A stretch of 43,186 nucleotides of DNA from JALXDT01 sp964634755 (GTDB lineage Bacteria; Acidobacteriota; Aminicenantia; JAMOAD01), in assembly GCA_964634755.1 (NCBI GenBank), contig CAZWJH010000009.1, positions 1-43,186 on the forward strand, in the 5' to 3' direction. The notes beneath the pieces are model-generated. The model did no database searches and had not been told where the DNA came from. It saw nothing but the letters and a program-made list of their open reading frames with translations. A program made the position numbers and the translations under genes. Positions 7,906 through 15,968 of the stretch are shown here, one piece after another. Numbering within the stretch: the first letter of the stretch is position 1; every line of letters begins with the position of its first letter.

Positions 7906-8247
7906 CTATTTTAAAGTTTCTTCAGCTCCCACAAATCTGTAAACATCCAAGAAGAAAATTATTCCTTTTCCCGGTTCCTCTCTTATATTTCCCATTATTT
8001 TTTCTATTATGTGAATTACATCATCTACCTGTGAATCCCCTATTACAGAGAAAATTGTTCTATTGTGAGGGCTGGCAGATACAAAAAGTTCTCTTAATCC
8101 TGCAAAAATAGGAATATCACTTGAGATAATTTTGCCCATCCCAACACTTTCTATTACAGTGGCTCCCTTTATACCAATTTCAAGAAAACCTTCCAATACC
8201 TCTTCTAACTTTTCCTCTTTATTTAGAACAAAAACCATTAATTTCAT
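7906..8247 (-). CDS. PII-like signalling protein
   Basis: A 113-residue protein with the beta-alpha-beta pattern of the PII/CutA ferredoxin-like fold: an N-terminal strand KLMVFVLNKEEKLEEVLEGF, then GIKGATVIESVGMGK as in PII proteins, and VDDVIHIIEKIMG followed by GIIFFLDVYRFVG. The stretch between strands 2 and 3 is shorter than a GlnB T-loop and lacks its uridylylated tyrosine context, so it is unlikely to be a classical nitrogen regulator. PII-like relatives often sit beside the transporters they control. It is the last gene of the CLC operon and overlaps the EIIA-type gene by four bases (ATGA). The fold call is good; the ligand is unknown. Confidence 0.7.
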   Translation of the reverse strand: MKLMVFVLNKEEKLEEVLEGFLEIGIKGATVIESVGMGKIISSDIPIFAGLRELFVSASPHNRTIFSVIGDSQVDDVIHIIEKIMGNIREEPGKGIIFFLDVYRFVGAEETLK

Positions 8248-8699
8248 ATTATTTTATTTTCAAGTTCTTCTATAATTTTTGAAATACTTTCAGGAGAATT
8301 TTCTTTTCCGATTTTTTCTTCTATATTGGTTTCTTTTAGCATTCTTGCAATTCTTGAGAGAATAGAGAGATGTTTTGAATAATCTTTATCTGGTCCTGCT
8401 ACAAAGAAAACATAATTTATTTTTTTTTCTTTATCATACTGAATCTCTTTTTTCAATATAAAAAGAAAAACAAAAAAATCTTTTATTTTTTTGCATTTTA
8501 TGTGAGGGATTGCAAACCCATTGCCAGCATAGGTTGAGCCCATTTTTTCTCTTTTGGTAAGGAGCAAAAGAATATCCTCCCCTGAAACTTCTAGAATTTT
8601 TTTTGAAAACAAATCTGCAATCTTTTTGAAAAGGTCTTCTTTGTTTTCTGCTTCTAAAAATTTAATGTTTTTGGGAGGAGTAAGCTCTGAGATTCTCAT
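8244..8699 (-). CDS. PTS EIIA-type (fructose/nitrogen family) regulatory protein
   Basis: A 151-residue single EIIA domain of the mannitol/fructose-Ntr family. The phosphoacceptor region reads STYAGNGFAIPHIKC, with the conserved histidine at residue 66. No EIIB, EIIC, HPr or EI gene is nearby. A lone EIIA of this type (PtsN in E. coli) generally acts as a regulator; PtsN controls potassium transport proteins in E. coli. Here it overlaps both neighbours by four bases (zinc-ribbon gene upstream, PII-like gene downstream), which implies translational coupling within the CLC operon. It may sense phosphorylation state to adjust the transporter (inference). Confidence 0.8.
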   Translation of the reverse strand: MRISELTPPKNIKFLEAENKEDLFKKIADLFSKKILEVSGEDILLLLTKREKMGSTYAGNGFAIPHIKCKKIKDFFVFLFILKKEIQYDKEKKINYVFFVAGPDKDYSKHLSILSRIARMLKETNIEEKIGKENSPESISKIIEELENKII

Positions 8700-9403
8700 A
8701 ATTTTTCTCTTGCCTTGAACCTGATTCCCCCAAATAAAAATTTTATAAAATTATAAACACCTGCTATGACAACACCTATAATTCCACTTACTATAAAGCC
8801 TATTATTGCTCCAACTATGCCATATAACATTCCTCCCTTAAGCCCGTGTCTTACTGAAGAAAATATTGGGGGAAGTTTCTGCAAGAATGGAATTACAACA
8901 TCGCTTACTCCAAGATAAGCTCCCAAGATTATACCCAAGAAGATCCCAATTCCTCCAAAAAAGATAAAGAATGCTTTAAAGGAGAGGTGAAGCACTTCAA
9001 TATTTTTAACATTTGCTAAAGTCTTTTTTCCTATTTGATAACCGCAGTAAGGGCAATAGTTGTAATTTGATTTTACTATTGATTTGCAGTGAGGGCATCT
9101 TAACTCTTTTTTCTCAAGCAGGTAACCACACTTTGCACAGACTTTTGATCCAGGGAGATTTAGAAAACCGCATTGGGGACATTCTATCATTTTTTCCTCT
9201 TCAGGAATTCCTTCAACCCACTTGCCATTATCATAAAAATACCACTTTCCGCTTTTTTCTCCGATGCTCCACTTTACTCCATTCTCATCTTCTATAATTA
9301 AGTTGTGAAGCTCTTTTTTAAATTCTTCTTTGGAGATTTTACCGCCCAAAAAAAGATTTTTTAATTCATGATATTTTTCTTTTGTCTCTTTAAATTTACC
9401 CAT
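8696..9403 (-). CDS. Double zinc-ribbon membrane protein
   Basis: A 235-residue protein in three parts. Residues 1-65 hold a short helical motif (FLGGKISKEEFKKELHNL, SHOCT-like) and an aromatic stretch KWYFYDNGKWVEGIP. Residues about 73-125 hold two zinc ribbons (CPQC...CAKC and CPHC...CPYC). The C-terminal half has two or three glycine-rich membrane segments ending in a short basic tail. I do not recognise a named family for the whole protein. It starts two bases after the cheX-like stop and its end overlaps the EIIA gene. It may act as a membrane-tethered adaptor of the CLC operon (speculative). Confidence 0.6.
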   Translation of the reverse strand: MGKFKETKEKYHELKNLFLGGKISKEEFKKELHNLIIEDENGVKWSIGEKSGKWYFYDNGKWVEGIPEEEKMIECPQCGFLNLPGSKVCAKCGYLLEKKELRCPHCKSIVKSNYNYCPYCGYQIGKKTLANVKNIEVLHLSFKAFFIFFGGIGIFLGIILGAYLGVSDVVIPFLQKLPPIFSSVRHGLKGGMLYGIVGAIIGFIVSGIIGVVIAGVYNFIKFLFGGIRFKAREKL

Positions 9404-9404
9404 T

Positions 9405-9869
9405 TTATTTTTCTTTTAACCCCACTAATATATAAAATTCTCCCACATCGGAGTCAAAAACAACTTCTAATACTGGAATATTTGGAGGGAAAAAGATTTG
9501 ATGATCCTTCCCAACTATTATTGTTGGAGGTGAAATTTTAATGTTTGCTCCTCCGTCTACTATTACATTTCTTGCTTTTCCAATTGATATATTAGCGAAT
9601 TCTCCGATAGCATCTTTTACTTCATCATTTATATCTGTTTTTTCATCCATGAGCATTGAAGAAGCTACTTTTAAAGCTATGTCTTTTGGGAAGGAGATAA
9701 CAGCTGAACCAGATAAGCTACCTGTTATTCCAATAACCGCTGAGATTTCTGTTTTAGGATTTTTCTCTTTAAATACAGAAAGCCCCTTTTTCTTTGGCAT
9801 TATTCCAGTAAACTGGCTGAAATTCTCTATTACAGATTCAATAAAAGGGTTCACATACTTAACATCCAT
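9405..9869 (-). CDS. CheX-family protein (CheY-P phosphatase-like)
   Basis: A 154-residue protein of the CheC/CheX/FliY family. The key phosphatase motif ExxxN or ExxN is present as GEFANISIGKAR, with Glu90 and Asn93, as in CheX. The central beta-sheet pattern GSLSGSAVISFPKDIALKVASSML is typical. These proteins dephosphorylate CheY or other receiver domains. No chemotaxis gene or response regulator is visible in the window, so the substrate is unknown. A GGAGGG ribosome binding site precedes the ATG. It lies 51 bases after the clc stop and one base before the zinc-ribbon gene. Confidence 0.8.
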   Translation of the reverse strand: MDVKYVNPFIESVIENFSQFTGIMPKKKGLSVFKEKNPKTEISAVIGITGSLSGSAVISFPKDIALKVASSMLMDEKTDINDEVKDAIGEFANISIGKARNVIVDGGANIKISPPTIIVGKDHQIFFPPNIPVLEVVFDSDVGEFYILVGLKEK

Positions 9870-9920
9870 AATTCCCTCCTATTCATTTATTTTTTATTGT
9901 AAAACAATAATTAAAAAATT

Positions 9921-11936
9921 TCAAATCTTAATAATTTTTTCAAGATTTTCCACTGATTCTTTTTTCCCACTTACCACCAGATTATCATCTTTTTTAAATT
10001 TATAATTCCCAGGAGGGAAAGGAATATTTTCCTCCGGAGGCTTTTTCTTAATCATAAGAACCTCTATTCCATATTTATTCCTTAGTTGAAGTTCTACTAA
10101 TGTTTTGTCTATAAAATGCGAGGGGATTGGGAATTCTGTTATTACATAGCCTTTGTCTATCTCTATTTTTCCACTTTCAGGTGTGAATTTTAATTTGGAA
10201 AGAATCCTGGTAGTAACCTCTCTTTTTCTTATTTCATTATTATACACTTTAATAACATTTCTTCTGAGAACAGTACCTATGATTCTTCCTTTTTCATCAA
10301 CTACCGGCAGCTCATCCTCTTCTGTTGAACCAAATATTTCCATGACCCTTTCAAGATCATCATCCTCTTTTACAGTGGTTAATGGATAGACGAGGTCCTC
10401 TGCTATAATAAGATTCCCCAATGATTCCTGTTCCTGAAAAATATTTTTTAATTGAGTTAAAGAAAAGCTTCCTATATAAATATCATTTTCATCTACAACA
10501 TGAAAAAAAAGCTCTTTACTTTTGAAAACTTTATCCATTATGGTAGAAAGAGATATTCCCTTGTAAAGTTTTGCAAAATCTTTGGTGATGATATCTCTTA
10601 CTTTTATTGAGCTTAATAAATTAACATCATGTCCATCTTTAAGAATTATTCCTTTTAACTTTAATCCGAGTGTGTAAACAGAATAATCAAATATTGAGGT
10701 GGAGATCGCCGAACTTATAATACTTGCAAACATCAAGGGCAGTATTACATTATAATCCTTTGTAAGTTCAAAAATCAAAAGAATTGCAGTTATAGGAGCA
10801 TGAGTTGCTGCTGCTATTCCTGCTCCCATACCAGCTATTGCATAAACACCTGGATAAACAACTATATTTGGGAACAATATATGAGATAATTTTCCGGTTA
10901 GAAGTCCTGCCATTGCTCCTATATACATTGAAGGTACAAAAACTCCTCCGACCCCCCCGGAACCAACTGTAACTGATGTGGCAATTATTTTTAAAATTAT
11001 AATAGCGGCAAGAATGCTTATTCCTATTTTATCATTAAGACTTAATCCGATTGTGTCAAATCCCTGTCCAAAAATATTGGGGACAAAAAATCCCATAACA
11101 CCTACTAAAAGGCCTCCTATTGCAGGTTTTAAAAATTCTGGAGTTTTTAAATTTTGCCACCATTTTTCGGTGGAATTTAGTGTTTTAATAAAAAGCACTC
11201 CAAGTATTCCTGCGAATATTCCTAAAAAGAAGTAATTTATTAATTCTATGGGATTATGAAATTGATAATGCGGGAGTATGAATTCTGAAAAATTACCTTC
11301 AAGATAGTGGCTTGTAACTACCCCTGTAACAGAGGCAACAATAATTGGCATAAAACCTGAAATCCCAAAGTCTCCTAAAATTATTTCAACAGCAAACATT
11401 GCGCCCGCAAGAGGTGCATTAAAAGCAGAAGCAAGACCTGCTGCGGCTCCACAGGCAACAAGTGTTCTCATCTTCTTTTCAGATATTTTGAAAATTTGCC
11501 CTACAAACGAGCCTATCGAAGAGCCAATTTGAATTACAGGGTCCTCTTTTCCAACTGAGCCTCCTGTTCCAATTGTAAAAGCTGCGGTTATTATTTTTAA
11601 AGCTCCAACTCTTTTTCTTATAAAGCCCCCCTTAAAAAATATTGACTCAATAACAGATGCCATCCCATGTCCCTTTACTTCTTTCCCAAAGTATTTCATT
11701 ATTATTCCAACTACCAAACCTCCGAGTGCCGGAACCAATATTATGTGAATAAGAGAGAATTTATCTTTTATGCAAAGGAAACTTTCAGTGTTTCCCCAAA
11801 AAAGATTATAAATAAGTTTTATTGCTTTTTTTAAAATATAAGCTCCAAAGCCTGCAAGTACCCCTATCAGAGAAGCTACAAAAACAATAGTAAGATTGTC
11901 TTTGAGTTTTTCATTGATTTTTATTCTCCTTAACAT
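9921..11936 (-). CDS. CLC-family chloride channel/transporter with CBS pair and RCK-C domain
   Basis: A 671-residue protein: the CLC membrane domain (about 1-420), two CBS domains (about 440-565) and a C-terminal TrkA-C/RCK-C domain (about 585-670). Signatures are GKEDP at residues 130-133 with the gating glutamate Glu131, FNAPLAGAMFAVE, and GSGGVGGVFVPS. The internal proton glutamate of E. coli ClcA (Glu203) is replaced by Ile185 (AVEII), as in CLC channels such as CLC-0, so it may conduct anions without proton exchange (inference). I prefer the ATG at 11936; an in-frame GTG at 11951 would add five residues. Neither has a ribosome binding site. It is the first gene of a five-gene minus-strand operon. 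Confidence 0.9.
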   Translation of the reverse strand: MLRRIKINEKLKDNLTIVFVASLIGVLAGFGAYILKKAIKLIYNLFWGNTESFLCIKDKFSLIHIILVPALGGLVVGIIMKYFGKEVKGHGMASVIESIFFKGGFIRKRVGALKIITAAFTIGTGGSVGKEDPVIQIGSSIGSFVGQIFKISEKKMRTLVACGAAAGLASAFNAPLAGAMFAVEIILGDFGISGFMPIIVASVTGVVTSHYLEGNFSEFILPHYQFHNPIELINYFFLGIFAGILGVLFIKTLNSTEKWWQNLKTPEFLKPAIGGLLVGVMGFFVPNIFGQGFDTIGLSLNDKIGISILAAIIILKIIATSVTVGSGGVGGVFVPSMYIGAMAGLLTGKLSHILFPNIVVYPGVYAIAGMGAGIAAATHAPITAILLIFELTKDYNVILPLMFASIISSAISTSIFDYSVYTLGLKLKGIILKDGHDVNLLSSIKVRDIITKDFAKLYKGISLSTIMDKVFKSKELFFHVVDENDIYIGSFSLTQLKNIFQEQESLGNLIIAEDLVYPLTTVKEDDDLERVMEIFGSTEEDELPVVDEKGRIIGTVLRRNVIKVYNNEIRKREVTTRILSKLKFTPESGKIEIDKGYVITEFPIPSHFIDKTLVELQLRNKYGIEVLMIKKKPPEENIPFPPGNYKFKKDDNLVVSGKKESVENLEKIIKI

Positions 11937-11947
11937 GATATATTTTA
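11937..11947 (-). promoter_or_regulatory. -10-like box directly before the clc start
   Basis: Read on the minus strand, TAAAAT (11947-11942) is followed by five bases and then ATG at 11936. This is the same spacing as the macro-domain gene and fits a leaderless message. No convincing -35 box is seen, so this is tentative. Confidence 0.35.
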
Positions 11948-12051
11948 ACACCTTGATTAAGGATTTAAAACATTAAGCTTGTTTAAAAATAGGGCTTTTT
12001 GCTTGATGGCTATATTTTTGAAAAAAGGGCAGGAGTTTGTTAAACTTTTTT

Positions 12052-13579
12052 ATGATAAATTTCTGGGATTTTGAGAGAAAAAATAGAGCTAAGAGTCTTT
12101 TCATCCTTTTTCTGATATTCCTTTTATTTGTTGCGGGTTGGTGGGGTGCTTTTTTAATAACAAAGGTTTTTTTAGGGTTAGGAGTTGATTTACCCTTTTA
12201 TATGTTTTTTATAATAGCTTTATTAAGTTTTGCATTTTACCTCCGGAAAACTGGTTTGACTATTAGAGATTTTCTTTTTGCAATAAATGCTCTACCAATA
12301 GATACAGAGGACTTCAGACACCGAAGAGCCCGAAACATTATTAATGAAATTTCTATAAGTGCTGGTATTCAACCTCCTCAGCTTTATATCTTCCCATCTT
12401 ACATTAAAAATGCTTTTACTGTTAAACTTGATAGAGAACATGTGATTGCACTTTCCGAAGGTGTAGTTGGTAATATGAGAAGGGATGAAATTCAGGCAAT
12501 AGTGGCTCATGAAATAGGGCATATAGTAGATAAGGATACGGAGATTAAAACATTTATTGCTTCAATATCAGGAGCTCTCTATTCTGCAAAATCTCTTTTG
12601 GGATTTACGAAAACAAAAGGTTCAAATGTAAATGTGAAAACAGGCTCAAAAACACAAGTAGGAGGTTTGTATGTAGTAATAATGTATCTTTATATAAGAT
12701 TAATTGTATTTTTCACGAGAGTGCTTTCAATGATGATTTCTCGTGAGAGAGAATATCTTGCTGATATGAAATCTGTTGAGTTCACGAGAAATCCGGAAGC
12801 TATGGCAAGAGCTCTTTATGTGATTGAACATGATAGAATTAAGCAAATCATTAATTTGACTCATCCATCCTTTTCAATGCTTTTTTTGGTGAATCCGGTG
12901 AAAGATAATATAGAAGTTAAAAATAATTTATTTTCGAAACTTTTCACCACCCATCCTCCAACACTTGAAAGAATAAAAAGAATGCTTAAACTTGCCCATA
13001 TTCAGCTGGGCGAATTTTATTTGAAGACAATGAAGGAGAGAATGGGAAAGAAAGAGGAGCAAGCATACTTTATTAAGGATGGAGATGAGTGGAAAGGACC
13101 TTTTAGTTTAAGGGAGTTAAAGGAAAGGTTTAAAGATTATCATACTCTGGAGGTTTTTACTGAAAAGTTTGGAAAAGAGAGACTTCTTTTTAAAGGGGAG
13201 AAAAGCGGATATTTTTGCCCCCGCTGTGGAGGTGCATTATACAATACCTATTATGAAGATATTCCGATTCAGATGTGCGAAAATTGCAAAGGTGTTTTAA
13301 TTAAAGGAGTAAGGTTAAAAAGATCTTTGATTAGAGAGGATTATCATCCAGGAAGGGATGTTGATAAGCAGAAGATAAAAGAGGCATTTTTAATAAAGAA
13401 AAAAACAACAGGTAAAACAGAAATAAAGGATTTTGACCCTTCGGAACCTTTTAATTGTCCGGTGTGCGGACAGAAAATGGCAAGATTCTTTTATAGCTAT
13501 GAAACACCCATTGTTGTTGATTTTTGTTATAAGTGTAGTTTATACTTTTTGGATGACGGAGAACTTGATATTTTGCAAA
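12052..13579 (+). CDS. M48 metalloprotease fused to GYF_2-like domain and two zinc ribbons (3' end in assembly gap)
   Basis: At least 509 residues. Two membrane segments lie near residues 15-40 and 48-64, followed by an M48 (HtpX/Ste24-type) protease with HEIGH (His153, Glu154, His157) and a third ligand in REREYLAD (Glu234). A further hydrophobic segment precedes the latter. Residues about 335-385 resemble a GYF_2 domain (WKGPFSLRELKERF). Two TFIIB-like zinc ribbons follow (CPRCGG...CENCKG and CPVCGQ...CYKCS). The reading frame runs into the N gap after GELDILQ, so the end is missing. The start is uncertain: TTG at 12037 abuts an AGGAG box, while ATG at 12052 is 16 bases from it. Membrane proteins are the likely substrates. 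Confidence 0.85.
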
Positions 13580-13679
13580 NNNNNNNNNNNNNNNNNNNNN
13601 NNNNNNNNNNNNNNNNNNNNNNNNNNNNNNNNNNNNNNNNNNNNNNNNNNNNNNNNNNNNNNNNNNNNNNNNNNNNNNN
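13580..13679. other. Assembly gap (100 N)
   Basis: Exactly 100 undetermined bases, the conventional placeholder for a scaffold join of unknown true length. The end of the M48 gene and possibly the promoter of the ABC transporter operon, or whole genes, are hidden here. Confidence 0.99.
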
Positions 13680-13691
13680 GAGGGAGGATTC

Positions 13692-14594
13692 ATGGAAAAG
13701 ATAGTAATTAACAATGTTTCAAAATCTTATGGAGAGGTGAAAGCTGTTGATGACCTTTCCCTATCGATTGAGTCAGGAAAAATTTACGGTATATTGGGAC
13801 CAAATGGAGCAGGGAAAACAACAACTATAAGAATGCTCCTTAATATTATCTCTCCTGATTCAGGTGAAATTTTTATTGATGGAAAACCTTTTGAAGAGAG
13901 TATGAAAGATCGGATTGGCTATCTTCCTGAAGAAAGAGGACTTTACAGAAAGATGAAGGTTAAAGACACTTTGTGTTTTTTTGCGGAACTAAAAGGTATG
14001 AAACCAAAGGAGGCTCAAAAAGCAGCCAGAGAGTGGATAGAAAAAATTGGTTTGGAAGATTGGTTTGAAAGGAAAATTGAGGAACTTTCTAAAGGGATGC
14101 AGCAAAAGATTCAATTTGTATCATCAATAATTCACAATCCTGATATTATAATTTTTGATGAGCCTTTTTCAGGTCTTGATCCATTGAACACTGAGATGCT
14201 CCTTGACATTATGATAGAGATGAAAAGGAAAGGCTCTACAATCCTTTTTTCCACGCACATATTAGAGCATGCTGAAAAATTGGTTGATAGTATTACTCTG
14301 ATTAAAAAAGGAAAAAATGTTCTTTCAGGAACCCTTGAGGAAATTAAAAATAAATTTTCAGCAAACATTTTTAGAATCGGTCTTGAAGATGAAAATCTTA
14401 AAATAGGTGAATTTCCTTATGTAAAAAATCTTACTAACTTCGGAAAAGAATATGAAGTGGAAGTTGAGAATGATATTGATTCTGTTAAATTTTTAAAAGA
14501 TATTGTTGAGAGTGGAATTAAGATATTGAAATTTGAAAAGGTCCAACCATCTCTTACTAATATCTATTTAAAAGTTATGAAGGAGGAAAAGTAA
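13692..14594 (+). CDS. ABC transporter ATP-binding protein, NatA type
   Basis: A 300-residue ATPase with all motifs: Walker A GPNGAGKTT (residues 36-44), signature LSKGMQQK, Walker B IIIFDEP and the H-loop histidine in FSTHILEH. The C-terminal 70 residues form the extra domain typical of NatA-like exporters of the ABC-2 class. A GAGGGAGG ribosome binding site precedes the ATG, immediately after the assembly gap. The stop overlaps the permease start by one base. Substrate is unknown; NatAB of Bacillus exports sodium, but many homologues carry other loads. Confidence 0.93.
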   Translation: MEKIVINNVSKSYGEVKAVDDLSLSIESGKIYGILGPNGAGKTTTIRMLLNIISPDSGEIFIDGKPFEESMKDRIGYLPEERGLYRKMKVKDTLCFFAELKGMKPKEAQKAAREWIEKIGLEDWFERKIEELSKGMQQKIQFVSSIIHNPDIIIFDEPFSGLDPLNTEMLLDIMIEMKRKGSTILFSTHILEHAEKLVDSITLIKKGKNVLSGTLEEIKNKFSANIFRIGLEDENLKIGEFPYVKNLTNFGKEYEVEVENDIDSVKFLKDIVESGIKILKFEKVQPSLTNIYLKVMKEEK

Positions 14595-15907
14595 TGAAAG
14601 TTTTGACAATAATGAAAAAGGAGTTAAAAGAGATAGTTGTTAAAAAGGCTTTTATAATTGGAACTCTTCTTACCCCTGTTTTAATTGTAGGGATGGTATT
14701 TTTACCAAGTTATATAATGGGAAGGGTCGCAAAGACGGAAGCAAAAATAAAGGTTATAGATTATACAGATAGTGTTACTTCTCAGTTGAAAAAAGAGTTG
14801 GAAGTATCAAATGAAGAGAAAGGTAAGGAAAACTCTCCTGATAAGGTTATGAAGAATAAGGAGATGGTTGAAGGTATTGTTAAGTTTAAAATAATTAGCC
14901 TGAATCCTGAAGGAAAAAGTCTTAAAACTATTGAGGAAGAGCTTAAAAAAGAGATAGAAGAGAAAAAAATATACGGTTATTTAATAATTCCGAAGGATTT
15001 TTATAAAGAAAGAGCTGTTATTTTTAAGGCAAAAAATGTTGCAAATATTGCTGTAATAAAAACCTTGAACAATTCTTTAAGAAAAATTGCAACAAAGAAA
15101 CTGCTTGAAAAGGAGAAATTTCCTCCCGAAAAGATAGAAGAACTTACAAAAGGAGTTAGTATTTCTACTATTAAAGTGGAAAAGGGTAAAGAGAAAAAGA
15201 GCAGCTTTATAGGGGAGTATCTTTTGGCAGTAATGTTGGTTGTTCTCATTTTTATGGTAATACTTATTTACGGACAGACTGTAATGAGAGGAATAGTGGA
15301 AGAGAAAAATGTGAGAGTTACTGAAGTCCTCTTATCTTCAGTTGATTCTTTCATATTATTTTTAGGAAAAATTTTGGGAGTCGGGGCTGCCGGGATGCTG
15401 CAGGTTTTAATATGGGCATTAATGTTTTTCGGAGGATACATATATTTTACATCCTTTCTTCCTGCTGAGTTCAAAGGAGCTTCAGTTGCTCCGATTGCTT
15501 ATATAAGCTTTGTTGTGTTTTTTATTCTTGGTTATTTTCTGTATTCAACCCTTTTTGCTGTTGCAGGAGCTGTTTCAAATACTGATCAGGAAGCACAGCA
15601 GTTTATACAGCCAATAATGATTTTAATTATTATTCCCTATCTGATTTCATTTTCAAGTATTCAAAACCCTGAAAACCCTGTGGTTGTGGCTCTTTCATTC
15701 TTTCCTTTTTTCACTCCAATGCTAATGTTTGTAAGGATGGCTTTTTCCTCTGTTCCGATTTACCAATTTATATTATCAATTGTAATTTTAATAGTAACAA
15801 CAATTTTTATGATATACATTTCAGCAAAAATATTCAGAATAGGAATACTTTCCTATGGCAAAAAGCCAACATTAAAAGAATTAGTAAAATGGCTTAAGGT
15901 GAAGTAA
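14594..15907 (+). CDS. ABC-2 type permease, NatB type
   Basis: A 437-residue permease with one N-terminal membrane segment (about 20-40), a large extracytoplasmic domain rich in Lys and Glu (about 45-205) and a cluster of about five membrane segments from residue 210 to the end. This is the NatB/YhaP layout. It partners with the ATPase immediately upstream (one-base overlap TAATG, with AAGGAGG upstream). The transported molecule cannot be read from the sequence. Confidence 0.9.
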   Translation: MKVLTIMKKELKEIVVKKAFIIGTLLTPVLIVGMVFLPSYIMGRVAKTEAKIKVIDYTDSVTSQLKKELEVSNEEKGKENSPDKVMKNKEMVEGIVKFKIISLNPEGKSLKTIEEELKKEIEEKKIYGYLIIPKDFYKERAVIFKAKNVANIAVIKTLNNSLRKIATKKLLEKEKFPPEKIEELTKGVSISTIKVEKGKEKKSSFIGEYLLAVMLVVLIFMVILIYGQTVMRGIVEEKNVRVTEVLLSSVDSFILFLGKILGVGAAGMLQVLIWALMFFGGYIYFTSFLPAEFKGASVAPIAYISFVVFFILGYFLYSTLFAVAGAVSNTDQEAQQFIQPIMILIIIPYLISFSSIQNPENPVVVALSFFPFFTPMLMFVRMAFSSVPIYQFILSIVILIVTTIFMIYISAKIFRIGILSYGKKPTLKELVKWLKVK

Positions 15908-15919
15908 TCTTAAATTTTT

Positions 15920-15948
15920 TTGACATAATTTCCTCTCTCTGGTAGATT
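15920..15948 (+). promoter_or_regulatory. Sigma-70-type promoter of nagZ
   Basis: A consensus TTGACA (15920-15925), 17-bp spacer and TAGATT (15943-15948), lying between the permease stop and the nagZ ATG at 15969. A GAGG box at about 15955-15958 would be the ribosome binding site. Confidence 0.75.
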
Positions 15949-15968
15949 TAACCTGAGGTGCCTTTTTT

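Noticed and set aside
9880..9910. Hairpin TTATTG/CAATAA between clc and the cheX-like gene
   Set aside because: The T-run lies on the wrong side for termination of minus-strand transcription, and the stem is only 6 bp, so the operon is probably continuous.
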